Assembly (NCBI RefSeq): GCF_001625305.1
Contig: NW_017802380.1
Coordinates: forward strand, 3,264,212-3,328,211
DNA: 64,000 nt
From: Branchiostoma belcheri
Taxonomy: Eukaryota > Chordata > Leptocardii > Amphioxiformes > Branchiostomatidae
Reading direction: 5' to 3'
Below are positions 1 to 13,236 of this stretch, in pieces (position 1 is the stretch's first letter; every line of letters begins with the position of its first letter). A model generated the notes under the pieces. That model had not been told where the DNA came from. It did no database searches and saw only the letters and a program-made list of their open reading frames with translations. Made by a program: the position numbers and the translations under genes.

Positions 1-142
1 AATATTGTATTATGGCTTGTTAATGCCCTTTTTTTAAAGTTAGATCTAAACATAGTGTGGTAGATCCTGAATTGTGAAATAACTGCAAGCAGACAAGACT
101 TTTCTATGGTCAAAAACACTTTGATTGTTTTCATGTTTCCAG

Positions 143-833
143 GGACTACTCCTTGTCTGGTGCCTACAGGAAGATCGTCATGAAACCAACAAATTGCAAA
201 TGGCAAGTTTTAGATGTTGTTAAAGCACCTTGCTTTCGTGACATTTGAATGCCATTACCATGAATTACTGATGGTGTGTATAAGAGTTATCACCTTCTAA
301 TTGCTTTTATTTTGGTTCCATTCTCATTATACATGCAGGTCAGTCATGTATTATGATGATGTGAAGATTCCGTTGATGCTGACAGACAAAGACATTCTGG
401 ATGGAAAAGAAGCACCTTTAGCTGCATCAGGTGGGAGCAGTCACTGTGACTGTAATTAGCTTGAAGTTTCAATTTTGTGTTTTCTTAATTCTCATCTGCA
501 CATGTGTCATGATACTTAAGCAAATATTGGAAAGTCTACTTTATTGTCAATGGATAAAAATTTATTGATGACAGTCACTATAACTTATATATGTAATTCT
601 CGAAGTTTCCATAGCCAGAAAGCAAAGAAATATGATCAACATCTTTTCTTATGATACTGTGCCAAAAGTTTTGGATTATTTTTGTGTGTTTCTTGTGCTC
701 CCTAGAAGGGAAGATGAAAGCCCTGAAGGTTGAGTTCACCTTGCCGCCCTCTACCTACGCCACCATGGCCCTTCGGGAGGTCCTGAAGACTGACACGTCC
801 AGCGGGCACCAGGCTCTGCTCAACACACAGTAG
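143..833 (+). CDS. PUS7: PUS7, C-terminal part (TruD-family RNA pseudouridine synthase)
   Basis: These are the last three exons of a gene entering from the left: 143-202, 339-430 and 706-833 (stop TAG). The translation runs [17 protein letters not shown], then a [13 protein letters not shown] block, then [19 protein letters not shown]. This follows the C-terminus of animal PUS7 closely, including the near-invariant STYATMA[LI]REVLK segment. PUS7 converts uridine to pseudouridine in tRNAs, mRNAs and small RNAs. The catalytic part lies outside the window. Reading phase is kept across both introns. The first intron (203-338) begins with GC rather than GT (TG|GCAAGT...CAG). That is the only join that restores the conserved tryptophan before the YYDD block. 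The gene converges on the HSD gene; its stop lies 640 bp from that gene's stop. Confidence 0.93.
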
Positions 834-979
834 TCAACAACAGGAACCAACATACAGAAAGTAAGGAGAGGAGACATGCTGCACAACTTTACATCATTAC
901 TTTGTGTATTGCTCACACATAGCACCAACTTTTAAATTATTTGAATTTAGACACTATTTGTTTTAATGTAGACACTACT

Positions 980-1139
980 GAATGAATGAATGAATGAATG
1001 AATGAATGAATGAATGAATGAATGAATGAATGAATGAATGAATGAATGAATGAATGAATGAATGAATGAATGAATGAATGAATGAATGAATGAATGAATG
1101 AATGAATGAATGAATGAATGAATGAATGAATGAATGAAT
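980..1139. repeat. (AATG)n microsatellite, about 160 bp
   Basis: Roughly forty near-perfect tandem AATG units. On the minus strand the array reads CATT/ATTC repeats just after an AATAAAGTC string (1141-1150). That resembles the 3' tail of the non-LTR element at 57.2 kb, so the array may be an expanded retrotransposon tail. The open frame through it (His-Ser-Phe-Ile repeats) is an artefact of the repeat. Confidence 0.95.
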
Positions 1140-1474
1140 AAGACTTTATTTTCGTGTCGTGCGCTTTCCCGCGCCACTACTAGTATTAAGCATTGCTAAC
1201 CTTGATAATGAAATCAAGTTTGAAGTTGAATATCTGTGTTAAATATATTAATTTATTAGAAATAAAGGTGCATGTAAATTTGGCAGTTGTAAGTGTTGGT
1301 CAGTCCCTTGTCTCAAGTCAAAACCCTATAAATCATACTGTTTTGTTTCTATTTTATGTTGAGCACCAAAAGTTTTTCCTGCACACCTAAATTTTAGGTT
1401 AGCCTCCAAGTGCTACTATTCCTGTCTTATCTCTCATAACAGACAAATACAGCTAAACATACAGTACGTTCTTA

Positions 1475-4400
1475 CTATTCTAACAATGGTGACCTGTCTA
1501 ATTTCTTTGGGCCATCAATCACACTTAGTTCTAAAAAGTAGTCTGCAACTTGTGGGAAGAAGTCCCAGACTTTGACCAGAGTCCAGATCTGTCCCCAGGG
1601 ATAGTACACCTCTCTCTGTCCAGTCGCCCCTCCTCGGATGATGGCCTGTGCAGCGCTGGAGACAGGAGCCATCTGCTGTTTGGTGTCCAGTCCTCTATCC
1701 TGGTGTGAAACAGCAGTGGGAAAATGTTTTGTATTGTTTCTATGAACCCTCTTTCCACAAGAGGTTGTGACCAAATATTTGATAGTCTAAGATCGCTCAA
1801 CCAATTTCATTGGAGTGTGATGCAAGATGTGCAAAAAGTTTTGAAAGATACTAAAACAAATATCTATCTATAGTATTATATAAAGGACTTTTTTTGTTTA
1901 AAAAAATCACTTCTTTACCTATTCTTTATCTATTAGATAACTAATTTTTCATTTGTTGTCTTTGAAATCATACTTTTCCATCTTGCATCATACTCCATGA
2001 GGTTGAGGGTCACCAAAGACAATTTTGGCCACTGTAGAAATATGAAGCCTATTATAATTTAAGTACACCAACGTCGATGACTTGCAAAACCACGGCCCAC
2101 AGCTACCAAGAAATATAGATCTGAACTGGAAATCTGCTCAGAAAACATCAAAATCAGTTTTAGTGTTGTTACAGACAGTTCCCTAGTATCATTACAACAC
2201 AAAGTAAACAGTAATACAACACTTACGTGGATTGCTTTCTTGCCAAGTACTGTGTCAATGGCTCCCAGCACAATGTAAGTGACAGAGACATTGGATTTCT
2301 GGATGTGAAGCTCTTGCCGTAAACTGCTGAAGAACCCATGCAGGCCAAACTTGGTGCCTGAGTATAGTGTGTTCAGAGGAACACCGAATCTGCCTGGAAA
2401 AAAGTGGAAGAGTCAGTACAAGTAACTGTTACATGTCCATGCAGTGGTCTTTTCTTGTGATTGCATGGTGAACCAAAGCTTAAGCACTCTTAGGCATCCT
2501 TATGCATATGATAATCTGTTGTTGAACAAAACATAGTCTGATGAACTGAACACACAGTCACTGTCAAATATAATTACAGTGCCTTTTTGGCATAATAGTA
2601 CATGTGGATAGGAAGGATAGAAATGCTTATGGAAGCTCTGTCCACCTCAGTCAAAACATAGGATGCAAAAATGTGGAAAACAATTCACAAACTCAACAGT
2701 TTAACTTTCTTTCATATTCACTTTCACAACAGCCTCTACCAGGCTTTGGGAAGTACCTGAAAAGAGAAGAAATTGGCCACATAGACAGATTATGTCAGGG
2801 GAGTTGGTCCACGCAAACAGTTCCCTTAACACGGGCCAATGCCTGGCATAATCTGTCTATTAATAATTTGGCCAGTTGAGTAGAGGCTATACTTTCAGTG
2901 CACAGCCTTTATCCTGCAAATTTGAATGAAAATACCAAATTACCTGCAGCTGACCCCACCACAACAATGCTGCCACTGTTCCTGTGTAAGGAGGGTAAGG
3001 CGAGGGAGGCCAGGCGGAGGTAGCTGACATAGTTGGCCTGGATGTGCTTCTGGGCATAGTCCATGTCCCCGTCCCACAGGAACTGGAAGAACTTGTTGTC
3101 GATTGTTGATGCCAGGTGGTTGATCACCAGAATATCAAGTCCACCTACAGAAAACAATACATATATCACAATGCAGTAACTTACCTCGGGAGCCAGACTA
3201 GTATCTGGCCGTATAATGGCCAGTTCACTAGTGATAGGCCTGACTCTAGTCTGGCTCCCAGGGTAGTTGAGACTGTGATTCAAGAAAAAGATATAATGTT
3301 CAGTCATCAAATCCATTGTCAAACCAAGATGGGAGAAGGCTGATGTTTTGTATTTGTTAAAGGATGAACTCTATGGTGACATACAGTTGCTATGCAACAT
3401 AAACGTTGTAATAATCATCATGTCGGATTGATATACATGGATATTCCCTCCTTCTTTTATTCTGGAAAGTTTGCTGTAAGACTTTTTTGTGCTGTCATAC
3501 CAAATTTCTCCTTTGCAGTCTGGATGGTCCTTTCACAGTCCTCAGCCTTCCCCATGTCCCCTGCTACATACAGAGCCTCCTGGGCACCTAGCTCTCTCAT
3601 CTTGGCCACTACCTGAAACACCGGGTTAGTGTTAGACCAGATTGCTCCAGAAAAGTAATTTCCATCAGACTAAAAAGACTTAAAACAAATCATTTGGGGA
3701 AGACGATTTGCCAGGGGAGTTTTGGGAATAACGTTTTAAAGTTATGGTTTAAAATTTGAGGGGCATGGGTTAAGCTTTTATTAAATTAGACAACCCTATA
3801 ATGGCTTGCCCTGCTGCTCAAGCATATTCATATCCCCAATGTTGTGCCCAACATATGTTGGGAAGGTTGGACTGTTTTCTCATGAATGCAATACTGATAT
3901 TTTCAGGACTTTTTAGACAATTGTAGACAAAACAACACCAATTTCCAAGAGGATGTGAAATCCCAGCATAGGGAGCAATAACAGAACTGCCAACAGGACG
4001 AGGGTTTTAACTTAGAAATATTTTCCTTCTGTTTTTTTTAAGAGTAACAGTTTTTTTTAAACTGAAGTTTTAAGACAATCCTGTCGTTATCACTTGTCAT
4101 CTTTAGTTTAATACCTCCTTCAGCCTGTTCTCCCTCCTGGCTGTGATGAGGACCTTTGCCCCCATCTGAGCGTACTCGTACGCCATCTGTTCCCCGATCC
4201 CGGAACTGCAGCCCGTGATCACCACTCTCGCACCCCGCAAGGACTCTTTCGGGAAATCAGAAAGATGTTGGTCAACTGATTTTTAACTGGTCTCTCTCTA
4301 ACCTCTTAGTATTGAGAAATGTCAACTAGATGCCCAGCATCAGTTTTTCATTGTCACAATCATTGACCTTATCTCTGCCCATACACCAGATTTCCTAAAT

Positions 4401-4609
4401 TCAAAACTAGAAAAACAAACCTAGTAAAAGACCATTGAATGCTACTTCACTCTTCTTTGATGCCAAAGGAAGATGTGAAAAGTCAAAATGCCATACCGGT
4501 ATGTTTGCCAGATTAGTGTCTACATACCTGGGTCAAAGCTGGGTTCATATAAGATGTACCCAATTCCTACAGCAATCAGGGATCCCAGCAACCACAGTGT
4601 TCTTGCCAT
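1475..4609 (-). CDS. 11beta-hydroxysteroid dehydrogenase 1-like short-chain dehydrogenase
   Basis: Complete six-exon gene. Coding exons in transcript order are 4609-4528, 4245-4115, 3612-3501, 3144-2944, 2393-2227 and 1699-1475. They join in phase to 306 codons (305 aa), close to HSD11B1 and HSD11B1L. Residues 1-27 form a signal-anchor (MARTLWLLGSLIAVGIGYIL), as expected for an ER membrane enzyme. The Rossmann cofactor motif TGCSSGIG is at residues 38-45, followed by an NHLA segment. The catalytic Ser is in VVVGSAAG (about 173), with Tyr186 and Lys190 in YSGTK. The family (SDR26C type) interconverts keto and hydroxy groups of steroids with NADP(H). The true substrate here cannot be read from sequence. 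The start ATG sits in a good context (GCAGCCATGG). All introns are GT-AG. Confidence 0.93.
3184..3271. repeat. small foldback element in an HSD intron
   Basis: Inverted repeat of about 88 bp. The left end GGGAGCCAGACTAG (from about 3188) pairs with the right end CTAGTCTGGCTCCC (to about 3269). A second internal pair of GGCC/CTAG-rich stretches adds to the hairpin. It looks like a very short MITE or foldback relic in the intron before exon 4. Confidence 0.75.
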
Positions 4610-7600
4610 GGCTGCAGTTGGGGAGTGTGTCGCTGACTGTACGGCTAATAGCGTGATTTACAGGACTTCTACTGGCACATGGGAGTAAGGGGCATGTGTG
4701 TTCACAACTGCCAGCATCTTACGATCATCATGCTTTCATGCCTATTCCATTTGAAGAGTTTGTGGGGGCTGTCGGAAAATTGTTCGACCCCTCTTCCTTC
4801 CATTTTAATTTCAATACCCCCAAGTAACTTAATGTACTAAACCCCCCGTCCAGAGTCTTGTACTTACTGGAACACTATAATAAATGGCCCTGATACAAAA
4901 AGAGTTCCACTCCTTTTGTAATCTCTCCCCCCTGATCTTTTTGACAAATGGAATAGCCTCAGCTTACAGTAATGCTTAATTTGTTTACTTTATACAATAT
5001 ATAGTACACTTAGGACAAAGTCTGCTGGAGGGAGTGGAACACTGTTGGTTAATGATTTGCCAAGTAAAGTAAAGCTCGGTGAGTCAGGCTTGTCCCATTT
5101 GTGTTTATACTTCATGAGTAGAGATACTGTTCCATGCCTATTCATGTAACATGTAGCCTTGAAGCCGTAGCCTTCCAATATTGTTACCTACATGGTTGAA
5201 TTCAAAAAGAAGCCGGCAGGCAGTATCAATTGTTCAGTGGGTAAATCTGGTGACCCTGGAATTATAGGTCAAATCAAGAAAAGTTGTCCAACAACGAACT
5301 ACATGTACATGTATGATGATTTTTTCACTGCAGGCTTAATCTAATATGTAAAAGACTTACAGCACTGACCATTAGCCTGAAACCTTAACTAGCATTATTT
5401 TCTCCCAAAATCATGTTGTTGTTTTTGCTTTGCACATATTTAAAGTCTTTCACACAAATCTTGATAAGAAATTTCAGGAAGTTAAACATCCATTTTCAAG
5501 CTTCTTGATTTTACAAAACCTCAACAGTTAACTGTACCTGACCCACAAGTTAGAGGCACATGTGTTACAAATATTATCAATAAAGCAACCCTTGCCCAAG
5601 AATATTATATTGTATGACATTGCATTTTTATGCACATGCATAGCCTTAGAAAGATTTTGTTTCCTACACAGCTGCATGGTTTGATTCTCACACAATACTT
5701 GGTCTGTCCTGCAGGGAGTTTGTCAGACCCTTTCATGAGTTCAGTGTTCATCTGTTGTTCTCCATCTTGTGAGAGTTAGGCATGCATACAGAACTGGTGA
5801 CCTGATGGCAGGCTGCCAGGTGCCCCTGTCCTGTGTGTAGTGTCATGTCTGTCTGTCTATCTTTATTGCAAAATGTCCAGAAAATGTTTAAGCTGTTTGG
5901 CATAAAATGTTAAGTGCCTTGTAGTGCTGAATGAATTTCATTGTTGACTGCATTAGATTCAGGAATGAATAGATTTTGAACAATATGAGTTATATTACAA
6001 ATGTATATGGTGAAACTTATACAAAGTTAAACTTTCTTGTTCTTTCCTGGACAATTGCAATCAGTAATCTTGACTCAAGCCCATGTTTATTTTCACATAT
6101 TAATTGTATGATAATTGTGTCATTGTGGGTGACCTGGTATGTCTCTGTCAAAACAAGGGGAATAGCTAAGGGGAGGTCAGGTAGCTGACTTCACTAGCTG
6201 GATTCTTGAAGCATGATGCTAATATTTGCCAGCACTTTGTAAACTGACATGCATTAGCACAGAGCACCATGACAGATGGTCAGTCAGTACAAAGATCCGG
6301 AACAGTTACTGTGCTTTATTGCCAGCTGCAGACACTCTATCTCTGTCGCAAACACCAAAGCTGATCAATACCCTAACTGTGTTAGCAGATATTCACAGAA
6401 GCCTGTACAACATCCCAAAATGAAATTTTCATAACATTACATCCTCCTAAAAGCATTGAAAGGTTTTTACATCAGATTCTATGATACCTAAGAAAATGGG
6501 AAGTATGTTGCCTTATATAAGGCTACCTTGGTATTTTTGACCCAGTGGTAAAATGAGTTGTCCAAAGTTTTTAAAACTTTTGAAATGATAACGATACATA
6601 AGTCAGGTCTTAACTCCGTATGAAGTACAGTCTGCAATCCCTATAAACACTGATTCATATGTAAAATATCGTAGAAGAGGGCAACATTCCTCTTAAAACA
6701 CTAGCACCTTTTCTTGCACTCATTCTACGTATTACATGATAGATGAGCACATTATTGCACAAACAGCAATGAAATACTAAACCTTGTGACATTACGAACC
6801 AAGAGGTCCAAACTCAACACTTGCACAGTCATACATCAAAGAGGAGGACATTACAGGATTACGCACATTTAGTTATTTTTGTTACTACATGTCAAATCAA
6901 TTACATTTCCGTGCCGACTTGCAGCAAGCCATTAGTATAAATTATTCAATAGAAAACTACAAAATTGCATGTTTTATTCACATCGTCTGTAATACAATCA
7001 AGACAAAGGCAGCTGATGATTTAATCTGCTTGCGATTGGCTTCTTTTTAAGTTGTGATACTTGTTGTCTTTTTCCCTGTGCTTTTAGGGAAGTTTTTGTG
7101 TCCAGTCTGAAAGTTTTATTTTGCTGGTACATCAACAGTTGCTAGCATTGTGTCAGAAGTGTAATTTGCCTGCATCAACACTATCATATATGTAGTAGAT
7201 TACTACCATTGGTTAGATTGCTGCTTCAAGTATTGGATTATGTCTATTGCCATACATTTGCCGATTTTACTAGCTGCAGTCTGCTAGGAATCACACATTG
7301 GTTAGTACCATGTACTACATACAGTTGTGATCATGAAACCAGATTTAATAGTTACAAGTAGCCCTCATAGTTGACACTCTTGGTTTGATTTGGTTTGGTT
7401 GGGCCTAGGTTTAGATTTTAGAGAGGATTACTTTCTCTCAGACTGTAAGGTGACAGAGGGAGAAGTGTCCATTATTCTGAATCAACATTTGCCATGTTAA
7501 ACAATTAGCATAAGCCTGTTCATAGAATACAAGACATGGCTTAGCTAGATGTGTTTACCTCTGGAATGAGGTCTCACAATCGTATGCAAGTGTTTGTATT

Positions 7601-8828
7601 CTCCTTGCAGAATTTGCAGTCTTCTATTTCTGTCTTAGCTATACTGCAAGAATGTCTGTCTGCAGAGCATTGGTTTTGATGCCTTCAACTGAAATCTTTT
7701 ACATTTTTTTACAAATTATTTTTCTATCAGACTTGAGTGTTGCTCAGCCCCAACTGCTGGTTATGACAATACCACGATGACTTCTTTCATTAGCTTGGAT
7801 GGAAAGGCTTTAGTAACTGTATTTCACTAGCTACCATCAACATGAAAGGTTTCGTTGGCCTATCCTAAGGTGAGATTTTATGTTATTATAAGCAGCCTCA
7901 CACTTCTGTTCCTCATAATTCAGGTCACATCCCATGTTGTTTACTGGATCTGACCATTTTTTTTTTTGGAATGGATGGTAAAACAGGTGTACAGGCACAT
8001 CTGCATCTTGCCTTACACATACCAATGGATTCAGGAAGCAGGTAAGAAGATTGTGGAATGTTCTGTGATTTATCTTGCCTACAGCCTGTCGTGTGTGGTG
8101 CAGAGATTTACCTCTAACAGAGAGCTCACAGGAAGACAGCTGGTTATCCTGTGTTCATCTCTAACTGTGTCTGATGTTCTTATCAGATGGTTTTTGGGCA
8201 GATTTCTGTTTCAGGTAATTTGCATCTGTAAATGATTCATCACTCACGGCCATGTTCACTCAGTTATAGCTTTCTGGATAATAAAATTATTCAAGACAAA
8301 ATTCGTGTTTAGTGATTTTCAGTTAGGCTAAAAGCTCTATGGTGTGTTGTAAGTGGTAACATTGGATCAAACCCAAAAATCTATGCCTTTCCAAATGTCT
8401 GTACCCTGATATTGGATGCAAAAATTCAAACTCTCCTCATGGATTTTTGTTGTTAGTTTTTGTTTGTCCAGTTCTTTTGAGAGTGGGAAAATGCATCCTG
8501 GATATCCTCCCTCTTGGTTAAGTACATTCTCAGTTGTTACTAACTGGTAGTACGGTATTCCTTTTGATGTAACGACTGAGACATTTAGTTGTTTCAGAGT
8601 AAGAGGATGAATATCTTCAAGTCCATCATATACTTTACAACTCCATCGTACTCAACCTGTGAGTTTCACTGTTCACAGTACACATTTCTTGTACTAGTCC
8701 ATCACACTTTTTAACCCACAACTTACACATTTCTCACATTCAAGACACAAAGTGGGTGTTAAAGAAACGGGAGATCTCATGTACTGATGTTGTCGTGCAT
8801 TGTTCTTCGAGTGTTTAGAAGCGCTATC
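4610..8828. other. intergenic spacer without recognisable genes
   Basis: AT-rich sequence between the 5' end of the HSD gene and the 3' end of the ankyrin/SOCS gene. Open frames here are short and start at non-ATG codons or show no family resemblance. I see no RNA gene and no strong repeat. The right part presumably contains the 3' UTR of the ankyrin/SOCS gene. Confidence 0.6.
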
Positions 8829-11800
8829 TCAGTTGTTGGTGTTCCTGTTGATGTACTGATCGAGTTCTTTAAGAGCGACATAGTCTGTGAGGACCCTGGG
8901 TAGCGGCAGCTGGGCAACGGTGCACTCCCGGTGGTCCTCCAGGTGTCTGCGGATGGCCAGCCGCGCCAGGTGCGCCAGGCTGCGCGGGTTCCGAGACAGG
9001 TGGTTCAGCCACTTCCAGAACTCCTTGTGTGCCGCCAGCTGCTTGGGAATTTCCCCCGTCTTCTGGTGAAAGAGCGAGAAGGTTGTGATTTAGTGCCAAC
9101 ACTGCCAGGGCAGCCAGAACTTGCAGGTTCAGTTCTTTTCTTGGTTTTTAAGTGATTTATAAGCAAGAGAACTAAAAAAAAGTTATTAACTAACTCCAAT
9201 AATAGCTCTTGCCTAAACAAAGTAGTGATTAAATTTTGAGACAAATATGGATGGAGAGCTGCATACAGAGGACAATTTTCAAGAATTTTTCCTTGATACA
9301 AAACAGATCTTTAGAAAAGTAAAATCTTAAATAATACAAAGTGTGCTCAACATATTTTTGATAACAGCTAGAACTAGCTACCATGTACCAAGCTAACTAA
9401 TCTGTCCCACAATCCTCCCCTACCTGATTCTTGTATGTCATCCTGGCCCCAGTGTCCACCAGTATCCTAAGACACTCCAGCTGTCCAGCAGTGGCAGACA
9501 GGTACATTGGAGTCACTCCCCACTTGTCTCGCACATCTACATCCGCACCATTCTACAAACAAGAAATCAGACATCTCATGAAATATTGAGAGCTGTAAAT
9601 ATCTTGCTCTATTTTGATTTTTGTGAATATCTCACTGATTCTGTATGTTTATTTTCTCACTGGCCCAAAGCTTGATGTTTCTGACTTAGGGAGGGGGAAG
9701 AGATTCTGCTTTATTGAGCTATGGTCAGTGCCCAGAAGTGCCCCGTGTGGCTTTTCACAGAGCAAACTTTTTTTTTAAAATCATGCGTATGGCAGGAAAT
9801 AAGATAACCTCTGATAAACTTTCCTGAGACCTTTGACCTATTAAACTTCCTGTCAGTGTCAATGATGGAGCTATGGAAACATAGACACAAGTGATGATCA
9901 GTAAGAACTGTCCTAAAGTTGCCTTGAACAGAATGGCAAGATAACGTCCAGTGGATGGCATTTCAGCACCATGTAGCACTGAAGAAGGTATCAGAAGAGT
10001 TATGGAAACGTTAGTTGTAGATTCCTCTTCGTTATGTATCAAAGAACTCCATGTTCATGTTAAGATATATCATCCATGAATAGTTTCATCAGGTTGGTTA
10101 GTCACTGAATAAGTCACTATTACAGCTAGCAACACCTGTGCTGTGCAATGTGAAAATGTCAGACTTTCCCTGAGGAAGGTGACAGACCATCACCAAAACA
10201 TAGGCTGAATAAACCTCCTGGTTGTGTAAAAGGAGTCTCTTTACTCAAAGATACATGTTGTTTACCTGCACCAGCAGTGCTGTACAGTCAGGGTACAGGC
10301 TGGCTACAGCGTGCAGCGGTGTTGAGCCGTGTTTGCACTGCATGTTCACCATAGCACCATGCAGGATCAGTTCCTCCACACACTCTGTGTGACCCTTGTA
10401 TGCAGCCCAGTACAGCGCCGTCTTTCCATAGTAGTCAGTCTTGTTGACATCACAGTTACCTGTGGAAAAAGAAGGCAAGAAGTCATGGTGTCAACTGACA
10501 AAAAAATGACAAAGATTAGAGTTGGGCACTATAATAACTTAAAGGTATGATAATACTCAGTAAGAAAGAGTTATCTGCCTATTTCCTTCTGTTTTAGCAT
10601 AGCATCTAATAGACATCAAAAGCGTATTTTCAGCACCCTTGCATGCATATGGAAACTGGCTCGAAAGTTTAATATTCCAGGTATGTTCTGCCAGTCTTTT
10701 TTACCCTGGAGTAATATCATCTCTGACATGCCCCGTGACTTTTCAGTTGCCGTGGTGCAAAGATGCATGTACAAGGTGATTGATATGTTTATTTCACCAT
10801 GTGCCATTATCAGATTCTTACATTCGCATTGCGCATTCAGCTGCTGTTCTGAGCCACTCTCGCCCGGCGTAAAGCGGTTAATAAGTAATGATTGTCTGCC
10901 TGGGGGATTTCCTGCTTCCCGCAAGGTATCCAGCTCCATTTCCAGCTGCCCTGCAGGCTCAGACTTATACATGCTTCATCTAAACCTGTCAGCTGCAAGG
11001 TTACAGGTATTAGGAAGGACATCACCCTCGAGCTCCAAGTGTTTCAGACTTTTTGATGTAAAACAAACTTGACGTTCTTTGAAGTTGCTCTTTGAACTGC
11101 ATCATAAATTCAAGCTGAAACATCTTTTTTGTCACACAATACCCAACTCTTCTCTAGTGTGTTACACCGAAGGGCGGTTATACCGGCTATACCAATACAG
11201 ATACCGATACTAAACAGTGCTAGTTGGTCTACTCTGATGAAAACATTATGGAAGATGTATTGGCTGTCTAAGGTTTGAATAAAATAGATTTTATTGTAAC
11301 AGTAACTGTTGTAATTTTCAAATTGAAAGTAATCAGTTTTACATGTATTTCATGTTTTAAAAATCAATGCGTATTCAATTGTGAATCACAATCATTAACC
11401 TGCTAGTCTTGTACAAATAAAGGAATTTGCGACCCCATATTTTATGCACCAGAATGGCAGATTGAACCTGAAAATATTGTCTACTGGAATTTTTATGGAA
11501 TGAAACACGGGTACCGCAGAATCTTGTCAATGCACAGGATGCTTTGATTTTGTTCTTGGCTGATTTATGTGAATCCACTTTTCCTTATCGCCAACATATA
11601 GTTGTTGAACCTCAAAACACTTAAGTACCATTAATGTGATTACCAGGCAACCCTCTTGAGATATTAGCACATTAATACTAGCACCATGCACAGGGAAGTT
11701 CATCACCCTGAAGAGTTTACAGGATTCCTGTATCCAATCCCTGCACAGCTTATCAATTTAAATGGTAAATAAATAAATTATGACAGAACCAACAGGGAAT

Positions 11801-12813
11801 TGAACTGTTTTCAGTGTTAAGTATGTTATGACTGGGCCGTGGCACAAAACGCTAGCCTCGTTAACAGGCTTGCAGATTGGGCTAATTGTAATGTCAATAT
11901 CGGATTGTACCTAAGTTACAGCAGGCTTACAGGTGGCAGCTGTCAGAAACTGGGTACAGTTTTAACTGACATGCAATCAGAAAACAGCATATTTCAAAAT
12001 GGCCAACTGTAAGCCTACTGTGGAGGCTTAAAAGCACAAGTTCCTATCATGTGACATGGCTACATATCAGGAGGCTAGCACGAGTTTCGTTCATATGACA
12101 TGCCTACATATCAGGTGCTGATATGCAGCCATGTCAATAGAATGGTTGAATTATACCTTACACAGCTAGAGGATATGTCAGAATAATGCTATTAAAAAAC
12201 TAGGCCAAGCCTGTCAAAATGACCTCTAGAAGATATTTATGTGGATCGTAACGTGGGAAGGTCACTTATCCTATGTGAGGGTCAGAAAATTGAACTGATG
12301 TTGAGGTTTCTGAATCGGATGTTTATGGCAGAAGTCATGCATACAAATAAACAATCAACTTTATAGAATTACTGTGTATAGTGAGATTAGAGTTTACACC
12401 TCATATTACTTACATTAGGTAGTCATGCTAACCTCCTTAGCTAGCTCTACAAATGGGGCTTATTTTGTGTCATAAATATGCTTTTTTGCTGATGGCTTCT
12501 CTTAGTGCCCTAGTTCTTGTATCAGCCAGCCGTACAAGAACCCAAATACAAATGGAAGTTGTCAGAAAAAGTGCACACAAAAAAGCCCCAGATATAGAGC
12601 CTGCTAAATTTAAAGGCCGTTAATTATACTGTTGACCCACGTACCTTTCCTGAGGGCTGCCCTGAGCTTCTCGACGTTGCCGTGACTGGCGGTGTAGTGC
12701 AGCTCCGTCCAGTTGTGGTTGTAGTTGGGAGGCTTTCTGGGCAGGCACGTCTGTTTGTGTTGGCCGGACATGCGGCAGTCCAGCATGTACAGTGAGCTGC
12801 TCTTCACACCCAT
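8829..12813 (-). CDS. ankyrin repeat and SOCS box (ASB-family) protein
   Basis: Four coding exons in order: 12813-12645, 10459-10266, 9552-9424 and 9062-8829. They total 242 codons (241 aa). I chose ATG 12813 (MGVKSSSLYML); the frame stays open a little upstream but only with a GTG. Ankyrin repeats begin near residue 36 (WTELHYTASHGN) and continue through GKTALYWAAYKGH, GSTPLHAVASLYP and WGVTPMYLSATAGQ, giving about four units. A C-terminal SOCS box follows: SLAHLARLAIRRHL, then AQLPLPRVLTDYV. ASB proteins bind Elongin B/C and Cullin-5 through this box and present targets held by the ankyrin repeats for ubiquitination. The protein is shorter than most vertebrate ASBs and I cannot assign it to a numbered subtype. 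The target is unknown. Confidence 0.88.
10158..10250. repeat. dispersed repeat, partial copy (GGCTGAATAAA type)
   Basis: Contains GAGGAAGGTGACAGACCATC, GGCTGAATAAAC and GTCTCTTTACTCA in the same order and spacing as the element at 21303-21442. The left inverted arm seen in that copy is not recognisable here. It lies in the second-to-third exon neighbourhood of the ASB-like gene, just downstream of exon 2 in the transcript direction. Confidence 0.7.
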
Positions 12814-13236
12814 GGTGGTCCCAGAATGTCTCCCCACAGCCACTTCAGACTCGGACAGAGAGAGTCTTTTTTTGGTTCTGTCAAATTCGGTTCATCAGAG
12901 CAGCATTCGTCACACAATAATAGTCCTCGGGGCACTTATTACATGTATAAGCAGTTGCCAAATTAAGTTTTCCACAGCCACTTGCCAGATTCAGGAATAA
13001 AGTCTTGGATTCCAACAATTATTGGGTTCGTTTGTGACAGCAGAATCAAGTTTACTGTAAGATTATTGCATTGTCTCCTCTAGACCTGATCAGTGGAACA
13101 GTGCAAATGACATCTTAGATTGCAACAAACTTTGTCTGTCAAGCCGAATGTTCAGATTGCAGTGATACCTGTCACAGTGGTAGCCCTGGCTCCTTCAATT
13201 GTACAAGCATTCATCACTCTTTTCTTTTTCTTTCAG
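12814..13236. other. upstream region of the ASB-like gene
   Basis: Region 5' of the ASB-like start codon, presumably holding its 5' UTR and promoter. I see no clear TATA box or other landmark. Confidence 0.4.

Noticed and set aside
947-1177. Minus-strand frame of repeated HSFI residues
   Set aside because: It is the translation of the (AATG)n microsatellite and has no independent support.
7966-8235. 89-residue hydrophobic ORF
   Set aside because: It starts at TTG, with no family match and no plausible neighbouring exon.
12814-12843. Earlier start for the ASB-like protein at 12843
   Set aside because: The codon there is GTG; the first in-frame ATG is 12813.
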